DNA of 64,000 bases from Anastrepha obliqua (GCF_027943255.1 NC_072892.1:120483792-120547791), one strand, 5' to 3'; shown: positions 35,540-47,083, counted from the stretch's first letter. Translations and numbers: made by a program. The notes: generated by a model not told the origin, from the sequence alone.

Positions 35540-35700
35540 GACACGTAGAGCAGCGGATGGCCTTCTCAATTCGATGAAGAACATCTCAAATCACTTTTGA
35601 AGGAAAACGGTCGCCAAACCAGTCGTGAATCGGAGGAGAAAAGGAATTGGGTCAAATTATAAAATTAAATAAAAAGATCCAAGAAAATGCTTGAGCTTTT
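35540..35700 (+). pseudogene. mariner transposase N-terminal fragment
   Basis: The translation around 35,565-35,650 gives FDEEHLKSLLKENGRQTSRE, which matches the second helix-turn-helix linker of mariner transposases. It is followed by stops. No inverted repeat or catalytic motif is present, so this is an isolated scrap. Confidence 0.6.
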
Positions 35701-36059
35701 TGCAACAAATTTACCAAATCAAATGCCTTAGAGAAATTCTGAAGGCGAGGAAGAGATATGTCACCATTGTCTAACTGTATCCTGATGTCGCAAAGTATTT
35801 TTAATATAGTCAAAAAGTAGCTTGCTTAGATCTAAACCATGCCTGCAAAGGAGATAAAAAATTATTTCTCCGAAAAAATTATGAAATCTGCACTACCATA
35901 AGTGACTTGTATGCCCGTTTATAGGTCTTTAGTCACAGCGGTTAGTAGCAACACACTTTTTGGCTACGTGAATGATGGCAGCCTTTTACCACTGTGTTAG
36001 GAACCATGAATCAGAATTTTCAGAAAATTTTTAATACTGCAGTCTTAAACCTATAAAAT

Positions 36060-37640
36060 TGAGTTACAATTCGTTTCATACGCAGACGGCAACGGCATTC
36101 CAGCTTGGCACTCAATCTTGCCTTCTAAGGAAGTGGGGTGACTCATAACCATATTTGCATGAGGCGAAAGTGGAGAGGGTGTCTACTTGATGTCAGAAAC
36201 AGATGGGAAGCCGAGATAGACAGTGACCACAAGCCAATTATCGGCGACGTGAAGGCCAAGCTGATGTGCAGAAAAGAAATCAAGGTGCTGCGTAGACATA
36301 AGCGATTCAACGTCGAGTTGTTAAGCTTAAGAAATGACTATCGCCTTTCGCGAGAAGCTGCCTACTAACCAGAACTAACTAACTTGGAGCATCACCCAGC
36401 GCAGAAAGGAAGTCAAAAGGCAACTTATCTTCGATGACTCTCTTTGATCAGCCTATTGAGAAGCGGTGAAGTAAGTAAAGAAATCGGCCAGAAATGTTAT
36501 AATAAGATAAAGTTCATTGAATATCTTGCTAGCGATGCCGCAGCAGCAGCAGCAGGAGCAAGCAATATAAGACAGCTGTAAGACCAGCAGAGTAGTAGTA
36601 ATCAGAAAATAACACTGTGGAGCTATTAGCAACTTTGCTCTTAGCAGTGAATCTAGCTTTGAAGTGGACAACGCAACAACCAGCATTAAAATAATAGCAT
36701 CCTGCCCTAGTCTAGCGGGTATGAAGTATGCAAAGCCGCGTGGGAAGATGGAATACAGTCGGAACTATTGATCGCCGTTTCGCAAATTTTAGCCGAAATC
36801 CTTCTTTCCCATATCACCGCCGCCCGGGACAATGCAAAACTGTCTCTGTCCTGGACAAAAAGTATCATTGTGAAGAAGTTCTAGAAGGCGATTTATGTTA
36901 CTGTGGCAACTCGCGAGGAATAACCCTGCTCAACGGCATTTACAAAATTGTGGCCAAAATCACACAAACCAGACGTAAATGTATCGGACGCTCCTTAGAG
37001 ACTAGCGAGCTGAATTTCGCCCTCACCGAAACTGTGTTGATTAAGCTTATACTCTACCACAATAAAGCAAGACATATAATGGCTGACGGGTGCCCGGTGG
37101 AATTTGTCGAAAACTTCTGCTACTTCGGCGGCACCATCATGGTAGACGGCGTAGCAGATGAAGATTTTAAATGCAGGCTAAACAAAGTAAGGGCGGCATT
37201 TGGGCGCATGCATAGAGTATGGGAGAATGCCCAAGCGATGTAAACTGCGAATTTTAAGCTCGTGTGAAGTCAGTATTGTTGTACAGAAGTGAAACACGGC
37301 TGGTCTCTAACATCATCACCCAAAGGCAATAATCTATTGCCGAACATGGCAAATTTAACGCAGAAAGGGGCGATGGGTAGAGCACGCTTAGAAAAATACC
37401 AGGTAGCATCATGAGAATGGCACTGGATAGGAACCCGCAAAGGAGCAGAGGTGCCGCTCGATCAAAGAATACCTGGAGAAGGTCGCTGTTGAGCGAGCTA
37501 GCAGATGCCGACATCACATGGGACGGTGCGAAAACAACAGCCCACAACCGTGTACGATGGGAGGGGCCTGTTGAGACTATCTGCTCCGGAGCGGAGTGAA
37601 CAAGACAAAAAATTGCAAGTTTCAAGGGGCTCAAAATAGA
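36060..37640 (+). pseudogene. LINE relic with endonuclease end and RT pieces
   Basis: Near 36,165 the translation gives RKWRGCLLDVRNRWEAEIDS DHKPIIGDVKAKL, the end of an APE-type endonuclease with its Ser-Asp-His motif. Later come NSRGITLLNGIYKIVAKI (RT finger region), then, after a deletion of the catalytic core, VENFCYFGGTIMVDGVADED FKCRLNKVRAAF. The C-terminal piece is ALDRNPQRSRGAA, TWRRSLLSELADADITWDGA and NRVRW. Stops and shifts occur throughout. The 171-codon frame at 36,728-37,243 is a fusion of non-contiguous parts of the original protein. Related C-terminal pieces lie at 2.9 and 51.1 kb. Confidence 0.75.
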
Positions 37641-39587
37641 GTTGAATTTCGGCAATTTTTCTTGAGTCGGTATTCGCTGGTTTCTTCTATTCTATTCAGT
37701 TATGCTATAAAAAAAAAAATCAAAATACAGCACCCCATTGTACTTATGGATATTGTATCTGATTCTTTCATATTTGCTACACTGCATGCTTCTTGCCCTT
37801 TTTTTGTTCTATTTAGTCACGCGGCCTTAATATTTCTATTGGGTAAAAATGAATCTATCGCGTAAAGTACAAAGAAGCAATACTTAAAAAGCGTCTGCGT
37901 GTAAGCAAACTCCTCACTTGCATGCTGATATTTACGAGTGTTAATGCAGTTGAGCTGTTTTTATTTCACTTCAATTAGGGTCAGTAAAGACCAGCTCTTC
38001 ACTACTCACGAACCAGTACGAGCTTGCGAGTTTTTAATATTCAATTATAATTTCTCTTTCGAGGCTCCGCGAAGCGTAAGTGTACATTACGTGCATTCAG
38101 TGACCCTCGACATTTTTCGAAATAATTTGTACTTGAAATTAATTTATTGTATAAAAAGTGCAAACACGAGAATTGCATTTCAAATGCAAGCGCAACAATG
38201 TTGCTTGTGACCATATACATGCGCATATGCAAATTCGTGTGTGTGCGGGATTCGCATGACAGCAAAGCGAACATAAAAGACATGCCAACCAGCTTGCCAG
38301 CCTGGACACAGTCAGCGTGCCAGTTTCGCGTTATCCCTTAAATTTTTTAATTTGCATTCAGCAGTCGCCACGTTAGGGCATCGATAGAGTTGGAGGTGTT
38401 GGTGGCGGTGGCAATGGCGCTGACGGTGGCGGTGATGGTGACGAAGGCGTTCGCAGCGTTGGCTGTGCTGTGTTGTGACTGTGTCACGTAGTCACGCATG
38501 CCGCTGCATACAACCTTGCGCAAATGTAGCAAGTACACGCACACAGATCTGCATATTTTTATACGAGTATGTGTTTTTGTGTGTGTACTTGCCACGAGCA
38601 CACACATGAACATCGGCACTTGAATTTACAGTCAACTGAATACATTCATATGCCTAGATTTGCCCTTGACCGAAACGCGAGTGAGTTTAGTTATGCTTGA
38701 CATTTATTTTATATTTTTTTGCGAATATTTTTTTTTTTTCAACCAAACAGATTTCGCCTCCAAAGCAGATGACCCAGTTGCGTCAAGATAGCTGTGCTGT
38801 AGCTAGTTAACTCATACGCCGATATGGAATGCGAATGTGAACGGCATACAATGATTCAGAGATTTTTTAGCTTAGATTTCGTTGACTCCATCGCTCATGC
38901 TTTCTCGTGGTGTATTTAAGTATTTTCCACACGCAGCGCTCGAAACGATTTACGGCGCCTAAATGTAGGCGAGCAAAAAGCATTTAAATTTTTGTTGCTT
39001 TTTTTTGGCGTGAGTTGGCGATAACATAGCTCGGGCGAGAGATATATGCACATAGCTATATGCCACCTGTCAATTTCGCTTTCGTCCTTCGGGAGGCTGA
39101 AGGAAGCTGCATTAATAAGCGCTCGTTTGCCTGCTGCTAATTAAACAAAATATAAGTAAAAGCAATTGATGTGAATATTTAAGTTTGGCAGGCATGATTT
39201 TGTCTTGCCTTTCACCAACGGGGAGGGATTTGGTTGGTGTTTCGTGGCGCATGACACAGTTACATAATACCTTTTGACTAGCGGAGATTAGCTTGGCATT
39301 TGCTCAATTTAAGATAAAACTTTCAGCGCCAAAATGAAACTTTCTTAAGGTGTATCTACATGCATGTGTATGGGTAGAAGCGCTGCACAGTGCAACGTGT
39401 ATGACTAGGGAATTGCGACTAAATAAAAAGATATTAATAAATTTTTCGACTAAAATGCGGAAAAAAGCTTAAAACACTGTTCTTTTTTTATATTTTTTAT
39501 TTTGCAATACAATTTTTTTGCAAAAGTGGCTAGAAATTTTAAAAAATTATTAACTTCCAAATCGCTTCATGTGTGTCAGTCTGAAAT
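37641..39587. other. Unique-looking DNA, no gene recognised
   Basis: No transposon ends are visible. A GGTGGC-rich stretch (38,395-38,460) gives Thr/Ala-rich frames on the minus strand. The region up to 39,300 has balanced composition and could be host intergenic or intronic DNA. Confidence 0.4.
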
Positions 39588-39690
39588 AGTTTACCGCGAA
39601 ATAAATCACCCCATTGGAAGATTATTAATTTTTTCTAATGACGTCATATATCTGTCTAATTTGACACTTGTGAACTAAAATCTAAATCTT
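39588..39690 (+). repeat. Diverged partial copy of MITE family M2
   Basis: GCGAAATAAATCACCCCATT GGAAGATT and GACGTCATATATC, then TTTGACACTTGTGAACTAAA, align collinearly with the left half of the 30,738 element (GCGCAAAATTAATCACTCTA, GCCGTCATATTTGGCACTTG). No right inverted repeat is found. Confidence 0.6.
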
Positions 39691-40405
39691 TCAGAATTCA
39701 ATCTGGGGTAAGTCAAGGCGACACGGACCGATCAACAATCTTAAACTTAGTGCTTTGCTGGACTGGGCATAAATTAAGTAGAACTACGCAATTATTCCCA
39801 TACGCGATTGCTTAGCAAAAACATCAACGCCCTGCCCAAAACTTTCGTATATATTGAAATTGCAGCTGGTAGAATTTGCTTTCAAATCGACGAAGATAAG
39901 ACGAAACAAACGAGGATATCCAGACCAAATAAGCTAACATCAGACAAACTGAAAATTGGTGATTTTTCTTCTGAGATCGTGGAATTTCTCACCTAATTAA
40001 GCTTCAAACTGCGTAAAGACAATCCAGCAAGCCTCGATTAGAGAATCAGAGCAACTAAATAACGTACAAATCGAAACTATTAAACAGGCAATGCAAATTG
40101 ATTATCTAAAAAACCATCTTAGATCTGTCTCATGCTATGGAGTTGAATAGAGAACGCTAATTAAATCAGATAAAGCTAAACTGGTAACCTTTGAACGAAA
40201 AATACTCAGAAAAAATTATTGCGCAATCAAAGATTACGGCGCTTAAAAGAAAGAACGACGAGCTAGAGCAGTTAAGAAATGGCGAAAATATTATACGTTT
40301 CATAAAAGCGCAAAATTGTAGAAGCCCGACCGTTCAACACTAGAGCAAGAGGAAGACCGAGAACAATACTTGGGATAAAGAATTGAAAAAAGTCGCAAGC
40401 GATCG
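39680..40405 (+). pseudogene. LINE reverse transcriptase relic
   Basis: The plus strand begins FRIQSGVSQGDT, the RT motif preceding the active site. It continues (after loss of the YADD region) with NINALPKTFVYIEIAAGRIC FQIDEDKTKQTRISR and LKIGDFSSEIVEFLT, the palm-to-thumb linker. Later decayed text ends RKRTENNTWDK. The identity as a LINE RT is clear by motif order. Stops, frameshifts and the missing active site make it non-functional. It abuts the mariner-like relic at 40,413. Confidence 0.7.
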
Positions 40406-40412
40406 AGGTGTA

Positions 40413-41101
40413 ACGGGTGATTTTTTAGCTATTATTTTTTTAAACAGTTGGCTTAAACAGCTGACCTACGATTCGTGTTTTGTTTCACTGTCAAACACCT
40501 TCAGGATGGTCTATAATTTTACCATGAATCATCTTACAAACGAACAACGCCTGCAAATCATTGAATTTTATTATAAAAATGCGTGTTCTGTTAAGAAAGG
40601 TTAAGATCCACTTTTTTATAGAAAAATTGAGTTCAGCGACGAAGCTCATTTTTGGATCAGTGGTCACGTAAATAAGCAGAATTGTTAATTTTGGAGTGAA
40701 GATCAGCCAGAAGAATTGCAAAAGCTACCAATGTATCCAGAAAAGGTCACACTTTGGTGCGGTTTATTGGCTAGAGGTGTCATTGGACTGTACATCTGAA
40801 AAGAGCTGCGAATCGTAACGTAACTGTGAATGGTGAGCGCTACCGTGAAATGATATCCAACTTTTTTTTGCCCAAAATGCAAGAGCTTGACTTGCTTGAC
40901 ATGTGGTTTCAGCAAGACGGTGCCACATGCCACACAGCACGCCTAAGAATGGACTTGTTGAGATGCGAGTTCGGTGAACATTTTATTTCACGTTCGGGAC
41001 CTGTCAATTGGCCACCCAGATCGTCCGATATAACGCCTTTGGATTATTTTTTGTGGGCCTATGTTAAAGCTCATGTCTATTCAGACAATAAGCTTCAATA
41101 A
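40413..41101 (+). pseudogene. mariner-like transposase relic
   Basis: TA at 40,411-40,412 is followed by ACGGGTGATTTTTTAGC, a plausible left end. The first frame contains MNHLTNEQRLQIIEFYYKNA at the N-terminus. After a deletion come FSDEAHFWISGHVNKQNC (first catalytic Asp), VTLWCGLLARGVIG, MISNFFLPKMQELDLLDMWF and QQDGATCHTARL (second Asp). Then come WPPRSSDITPLDYFLWAYVK (third acidic region). The motifs match those of the intact 360-residue protein in order and style. Stops at three or more sites and a missing C-terminus inactivate it. It ends abruptly beside another mariner fragment. Confidence 0.82.
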
Positions 41102-41129
41102 CTTTATAAATTTTTGTGTGTTCTAAAAT

Positions 41130-41485
41130 TGTATGGCCTTCAGCTCCTTCTTCGCATTTTATTTGATCTCCTCTATCGACTGAAATGTACTTCCACGAAG
41201 TGGTAACTTCAGCTTGGGAAACAAGAAGAAGTCGCACGGGGTCATATCAGGTGAATACAGTGCTTGCATGATGGTAATTGCTTAGTGTTTCGTCAAATAA
41301 TCCAGCACAATCCAAGAATTGTTGGCCCACATTTCCGGCCGTTTGCGACATGCAACATCTCTTAAACGCTTTAAAACGGATAAATAATATTCTTTGTTGA
41401 CTGTCGGGCCCGATGGAAGGTACTCATGGTGCACTACGCCTTGGCAATCCAAGAAAACAGTCACAATCACCTTCCCGGTACTTTT
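41130..41485 (-). pseudogene. mariner transposase fragment, SETMAR-like type
   Basis: The minus-strand 62-codon frame reads VIVTVFLDCQGVVHHEYLPS GPTVNKEYY, then KRLRDVACRKRPEMWANNSW. This is the stretch between the first and second catalytic Asp residues in the mariner family best known from SETMAR. Downstream in another frame are LYSPDMTPCDFFLFPKLKLP LRG, around the third Asp. The His-Asp-Asn second-Asp motif is replaced by LDYLTKH with a stop. Both ends are truncated. The same family is at 56.0-57.2 kb. Confidence 0.78.
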
Positions 41486-41642
41486 TAATCATAGGGTATG
41501 TACGTATTTGATAGTTTTTTTTTTGTTTTTTTGTATAAATAAAACTGAGAGTGGGTTTAAATTTTACGCAAAAGTTCTTCATTTCAATGCCAATTCTTGC
41601 ATGAGCTGTATTTTATAGACATGTAAGCCACGATCCATAGCT

Positions 41643-41962
41643 ATAAGCCATAGCGGAAAGGTTGGTGCGAGACTACCATTTGGCAGGGCATAGCTTCAAA
41701 TCTCAGTGCATAAAACAGAGAAATGATAGGAAAAGTTTTTTCCAAAAGCGATCGCTCCTCGGCAGCCAATGGTAAGCTTCTGAGTGTATTTCCGACATGG
41801 AAAGGCTTCTCATAAAAAATCATTTGCCGTTCGGAGTCGGCTTAAAAAACTGTAGATCCCCCCATTTGGGGAACAGCATCAAGACGAATGCCATAAATCG
41901 GAAGAGGAGCTCAGCTAAACACCTAACAGAAGAGTACGCGCCAATTATTTATTTATTTTTAT
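41643..41962 (+). repeat. tRNA-derived SINE, diverged full-length copy
   Basis: It begins AAGCCATAGCGGAAAGGTTG GTG (decayed A box), then GACTACCATTTGGCAGGG and a B box-like GCTTCAAATCTCAG. Body blocks such as CCGTTCGGAGTCGGCTTAA and CCCCCATTTGGGGAACAGC follow. The end is GAGTACGCGCCAATTATTTA TTTATTTTT, with a clear TTAT-type tail. Confidence 0.85.
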
Positions 41963-42960
41963 GTCAAGACCCTTACGTAAAATTTTCCACTTAGTCGAAG
42001 GACAAAAGCCGACAAGTTCAGAACGGCGTTTTCTTCAACACTTCTATGAAATTCGCAAACAGGTTTTTCTTTCGAAGTAAACTTCTATCATTTGAAAGCC
42101 TTATTCTGGCGTGATGGGATCCATGATGATGTGAAATGCCAAACCTTTCTGAGTAGAAGTCTCAACACAGTTTGCCATTCTCAGCTGCCAAGCCAAAGTT
42201 ATCCATATCAATAGTTTTCATGCAGCTAAAAAACACCCGATACATAAGATTTATATAATAAGTATTGCACATCTGTGTCAAAACGCGGCGGAGATAAAAA
42301 GTGTTGCACGTTCTTTTATGGGGCGTGGCACTGCACACTTTTTCAAAGTAATATTTATTTATTAATTAAAAATTCACTGTTTTTTGACGTCTTTTAAAGA
42401 CACGCATACTCACACATTAATTTTTATTTAACTAGAACTTTTTTCTAAATATTTTGACCGTATACTCTGCACAACTGCTACACTATGCTTCACGTTAACA
42501 GCTCCAGCTTTGTTGGAAAATACGCAGATCGTTTAGCCTCGTTAAACTAAGCCCATCGCATGCCAATTGCGGTAAGACGCAGCAGGGAAAAGAAGCAGAA
42601 GAATTGTTTTATGGAAGCTGCTTTCTGGCAGCGCTGTGAAATTAAATGTTTGCCAAACAGCATGAGAAAGCAAAATCCCCATCTCACTGCTGATATTTAT
42701 CACAACTAAAATAAAAGTCGCGGCGAATACTTACACCTACCAAGTAGCTAAATATTTGGATATTTCGCAAAAAGTTTGTGGCCTACAATTTTTGAATGTT
42801 TGCTTGCGTGCTTTCAACGGCACAATACCTATAGGCTCCGCAGACAAACTTTTCGAGTAAGTTGCTTAATGAAAGTAGAATTTATTCTAAAATTCCAAAA
42901 TAAAAAAAAATCAAGAAAAGTCCTTATAGTACACACATGTAAATATGTAATAAGTAAATG

Positions 42961-42985
42961 TGTGTATGTATGTATGTATGTGTAT
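42961..42985. repeat. (GTAT)n microsatellite
   Basis: A run of GTAT units within otherwise unique-looking DNA. Confidence 0.8.
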
Positions 42986-43195
42986 GCGTTCATGAAAAAG
43001 AAAAACACACTTTTCTTCTAATTTATTTGCGGCAATTAAAGTCGAGCAGCAAATGTCAAATGTACTGCCTCAGAATTTAGTGCCTAGTCGTACAAGTTGC
43101 TCCGAATTTCTTCTACAACTGCCTTCCTGATTATGTATGAACATTTCCTTCCTGCATGCCACCCAACACCATTGTGCAATTTTCGGCAATGCATC

Positions 43196-43211
43196 ACACA
43201 CACACACACAT
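43196..43211. repeat. (CA)n microsatellite
   Basis: A pure CA dinucleotide run. Confidence 0.85.
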
Positions 43212-43796
43212 TCTGTTGTCACATAAATAACGAAATTTTGTCGTAACACGAAAACTTTAACAAAACTTTGTGTATTCAATGGAGACGCAACTAAGTACAC
43301 ATTTCATGTATAGGTATGTATGTGTGCATTTATACATTTCTTCTTTAACTTCTTTACTTGTGCTTCTGAATACTTTTGCTCATACTCTGCATATGCTTTT
43401 TACTCTTCTTCTGCAACACTTCTCTGATCTGCCATTTTGGGTGGCAAGCAAACTTTCTCTTTCGTTTTTGGCATTTTTCTTTACCTGATTTGCTGTATTT
43501 ATACGAAATCGATGCTTTTCGCATGGCAAACATTCGTGCATTTAAAGTTGCTCGAGCTTTTCGTATTAAATAATTGGATGTGGAACCTTGAATTGAGTTT
43601 TGCGAAGTGAGCAGAAGAAAAAAATATACTTCTCTGATTGGTTTTTCGCAAAACTAAATGGTAAGCAGCTTTTCATGCGAATAAATATAGTTGCTATAAA
43701 ATATCTTTAAATCTGAAATACGTAACAGGGCCAACAAAAAAAAAAAACAATTATCAGAAACCAATGCAATTTTTAGGCCAATTCAATTTTCTTCTT

Positions 43797-44428
43797 CTTG
43801 ATTGGCGCGATTGGCCCGTTTATACAATTCTGGTCGAGTTTAACAAAGCGCGCCAATTATTTCTTTCCTGGCGCCAGTTAGACACATTAAGTGAAACCAA
43901 GTCCTTCTCCATCCAATAGTTTCCAACGCAGAGGAGGCTTTGCTCTTTCTCTGCTACCACCAGCTGGTACCGTAGCGCATACTTTCAGAGCCGGACGGGT
44001 TGCCGCTGGATCTTTATTCGCTGTGCTATATCTATGTCTATGCGGCCGCCGTAGACGAATGTATTGGTGCGTGATTACCATTCGGAATTCACAGAGAGAA
44101 CGCAAACCTCCGAGTGTATTTTTGCCATGAAAAAGTTCTTCAAAAAAGTAAAAAAGTGGCTGCCGTTCGGTGTTGGCCTGAAACTGTAGGCTCCTCCGTT
44201 AGTGGAACACCACCAAGACACACTCCATAAAAAGAAGGAGGAGCTCGGGAAAACACCCAAAAAACATAGAGCGGATATATGATATGATATATACCTATAT
44301 AAATATATATACATATATTTCTATGTCATCGCAAAGCTCATACAGCTCATTGTTTCATCGTCTGCGATATTCGCCATCACCAACGTGCAAAGGTCCAAAA
44401 AGGTTCTTTTCCTCAAACACTGGTTCCA
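43797..44428 (-). pseudogene. RTE-like LINE 3' part, interrupted by a SINE
   Basis: The minus-strand 3' end is CGCGCCAATCAAGAAGAAG at about 43,797. Upstream come VPAGGSRERAKPPLRWK, RPAL-type text, then, beyond the SINE at 44,042-44,268, FGPLHVGDGEYRRR and ELYEL. These parts are collinear with the 17.8-kb copy. The first half of the interrupted segment resumes after the SINE at ATGTCATCGCAAAG, so the SINE landed inside the LINE. The LINE stops at 44,428, where a RTE 5' UTR begins in the opposite direction. Confidence 0.82.
44042..44268 (+). repeat. SINE nested inside an RTE relic
   Basis: It starts GCGGCCGCCGTAGACGAATG TATTGGTGCG and has lost about 80 bp between GAATTCACAGAGAGAACG and CAAACCTCCGAGTGTATTTT. 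The lost part includes the B box. CTATGTC words occur just before it (44,033-44,040) and after its tail (near 44,322), consistent with a target duplication. It ends near GGGAAAACACCCAAAAAACA. Confidence 0.85.
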
Positions 44429-44690
44429 TATATAGAAGTTCACGCAAGTGGGGAAGGTCACTGATTGTCATTCACTAGGTAATAGCCAGAACGATTCTTC
44501 TACATATGATCCAAGCAGCACACAACTTTCCGGACTTAGCCAAAATATCCTCTGGGTGGCTTCCGAACGCTCGTTCGAGAGCGAGCTAATGTAAGAGCCG
44601 AAGCAACCCGGGATAGCTGGTTGTGCGCTGGCTTTGGGACCCGCCACGTAGAAATCTTAGCCCACGAAAAAAATGAAAATGGAGCCAGTT
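44425..44690 (+). repeat. RTE-like LINE 5' UTR, isolated
   Basis: This segment is collinear with 61,967-62,210, the leader of the open RTE. Both contain GTTCCAT, then TAGAAGT followed by CACGCAAGTGGGG. They also share CAGGACGATTCTTCT-like, CCTCTGGGT, GATAGCTGGTTGTGCG and GGGACCCGCCAC. It ends near the position equivalent to the start codon; no endonuclease coding sequence follows. It is in head-to-head orientation to the 3' relic on its left. Confidence 0.85.
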
Positions 44691-44934
44691 TAAGTTTACA
44701 CAATATTATTATAAAACTGAATGGCATACAAAAAAGTGCACCCAAAAGTTTTAACTAAAAAGTTTGAAATTTTTATGAAAATTCTTGGAATTTTTTAAGA
44801 TTTTTCGCAAAGTTTGACATTTTAAGTGATATAGTTGTTGTTGTAAAATGAACGAAATTTAAAAAATATTAACAAAGTAATAACCATTTTGAAATATGTG
44901 GCACTGCTATTTTTGTGATCACAGGTGTATGTTA

Positions 44935-45800
44935 GGTTAGGTCAGGTTATGGTGGTAGCGGCTCTGTAGATCCTATTCATTTAAACCTTACAACTCCGTT
45001 GTGATACGAGTATGCGTAGGTTGTCATGGTTAATTTTCTTCATGGAACCATGGCTCTTATAAAGCGCAGAATTGGCACGATTCTCACGACAGGCAGTTCC
45101 GTAAGAGAACTGAGAAAGTATCTTTCTAGTCAGATGCCTGCTCTGGTTTTAGCTAAAGTTGGACAATGGCAAAGGAAATGCTCAACTCTTTCTTCTTCTT
45201 CTGCATCTATACAACTTCTGCAATATTCATGGAAGAAACCTCTTCGTCTGAAGGAATATCTGCTGAATAGCCAATGACCGGCTATACAAGTCACGATCTT
45301 CGATATATCCTCTTCTGTGAGGCTAACCAGTTCTTTTGTCTTTTTCTTAAATAACTATAAGTGTTTGCTCCCATGCGCTTTTGCCTCTTGGATAATGTTG
45401 CTTTTTATTTTTAGTTTGCTCCTGGCCATAGGTATCCCTTTGGTGCGTCTATCACTGAGCAGTTGAAGAGTAGTACCTTTCCTGGCTAGCTCATCGGATT
45501 TACAATTTCCCTCAATGTCAATTTGTCCCGGAACCCATAAAAGGCTGCCCTTGAATACGACACGAATATCATTTAGAGCTGCCTGGCATTTCTGTGTAAC
45601 CTTTGATTTTAGTATAGCCACATGCAATGATTTAATGGCCGCCTGGTTAACCAAGAATGCATTTACTGTAGCTTCTAATACGGCATAAGTAGACACGTGG
45701 CCACTTCTTTTATAGCTAGAACTTCTAGCTTCCATTTCTTGTTTGTGTCTAATCAGAGTGTGCAAAATAGAGGTGTGAGGCGTCGATCTTTCCATACCGC
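44935..45800 (-). pseudogene. LINE relic: RNase H and zinc-knuckle tail
   Basis: The 146-codon minus-strand frame carries GHVSTYAVLEATVNAFLVNQ AAIKSLH (RNase HI core), then WVPGQIDIEGNCKSDELARK GTT. Further down, HEYCRSCIDAEEEERVEHFL CHCP is the C-terminal CxxC...HxxxC knuckle, and SLTELPVVRIVPILRF follows. The 3' end near 44,935 reads CCTGACCTAACCTAAC on the minus strand. The reverse transcriptase is absent, so the copy is 5'-truncated, and a few frameshifts occur. Closest relatives in the window are at 32.0 and 57.5 kb. Confidence 0.78.
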
Positions 45801-46234
45801 CATACCTTTAGTATCAATATTTTCCGTGAAGTAGGTTTTTTTTCTCGCAGTACCGCAGCGCCAGTATACGAATATTATTTGAGAATGCTTTCGTCAATCA
45901 CAGTATGGTTTGAACGTCGTGGTTGAACCTATGTAGATGTGCTCTGATGCAGCCAAGTTCGCCCAAGAAATGGGTCTCTATGGGGCCTCATTAGCCAAAA
46001 GTTTATATTGAGGACGAATTTTGCACTTTCAACGCCATTTACTGAGTTATTCCACCATTGACACACATCGATGCATTTTTATAAGTAATGTGATAAGCAA
46101 GACTGGGACCAGATGTTTTTTATAGCATGCACCAGTTGTGTTTTACCACAGTGATAACTTCGTCTTCTTCTTTTATCGCCATGAGTTATATTGTCTTTCT
46201 GGTGCTAATACGCATCCATACCTTTTCGAAAATA

Positions 46235-46400
46235 CTTCAGAATAGTCACTTGTACTTCATAAACCGTAAAATGTATTACAGAATAGTTAATTGTACTTCG
46301 GAAACCGTAAAATGTACTTCAGAAGGGTCAATTGGTTTTCAAAATATGAATTGGAAATGATAAAATGAATTTCAGAACAGTCAATTTTACATTTGTATTA
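46235..46400 (+). repeat. 41-bp tandem repeat, four diverged units
   Basis: Units start at 46,235, 46,276, 46,317 and 46,370 with the pattern CTTCAGAATAGTCAATTGTA followed by CTTCGGAAACCGTAAAATGT A. The first two spacings are exactly 41 bp; the third is 53 bp. Confidence 0.85.
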
Positions 46401-47068
46401 TAGGCTTGTGGTTCAGAGGATATAAATTGCATTACTGGAGAGTATCCAGATTCCACAATTTTAGAATGTGGCAATTTTTGAGTATTACTAATAGGTTAAT
46501 TTTACAAATCTTAATTCGTAGAATTAGAGAATGAATTTTATCAACCTTCAGCTCATTGTATTCATATTAACATAACTTCCAAAACCCAACGTTGAACTTA
46601 TGTGATTATAAAAGAAATAATGCATCCTTGAATTAAATTCTCATTAAAATTTTAGACGAGAAAAAGCTGAAACACATTAAATAGCTTGCCAACGCTCTAC
46701 CCGGGTTTGCCCCATAGATAATTATTCGTTGTGAGCCTGCATTATCAACACACAAACTTCCATGCTACTCAAAAACTCGCCACAACTTGGCGTGAGTTTT
46801 TTGTCATGTAGTGCACAATTTTTGTGACAGCTTAACCGAGAAAGGCAACAACACACTCCTTGTCAATGTATGTAGGTACAAGCTGTACAGGTACAAGATG
46901 TTGGCATAAAACTTGCACATGTCAACATTTCGCTGTATGTGTCCATACACTGGAGGCACCCACAAACAGGCGCACTCAGAACAAGGCACACGTGCCCTAA
47001 ACACTGTAAGTGCTTTAAAGCGGAGCGTTTAAAGACGCAGTACTTAGGAAACTCACACACCTAGGCAC

Positions 47069-47083
47069 ACACACACACGTGCA
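47069..47083. repeat. (CA)n microsatellite
   Basis: A pure CA dinucleotide run in the region left of the candidate promoter. Confidence 0.8.

Larger units (their letters stand above)
41963..43796. other. Unique-looking DNA, no gene recognised
   Basis: This stretch holds (GTAT)n at 42,961-42,985 and (CA)n near 43,196-43,211. Several 65-81-codon frames are present, none with recognisable motifs. No transposon ends are visible. Confidence 0.4.

Noticed and set aside
36728..37243. A 171-codon frame as a functional protein
   Set aside because: It joins non-adjacent parts of a LINE protein with the catalytic core deleted; it is a relic.
38347..38619. A 90-codon minus-strand frame as a protein
   Set aside because: The Thr/Ala-rich part comes from a GGTGGC-type repeat, and nothing else supports coding.
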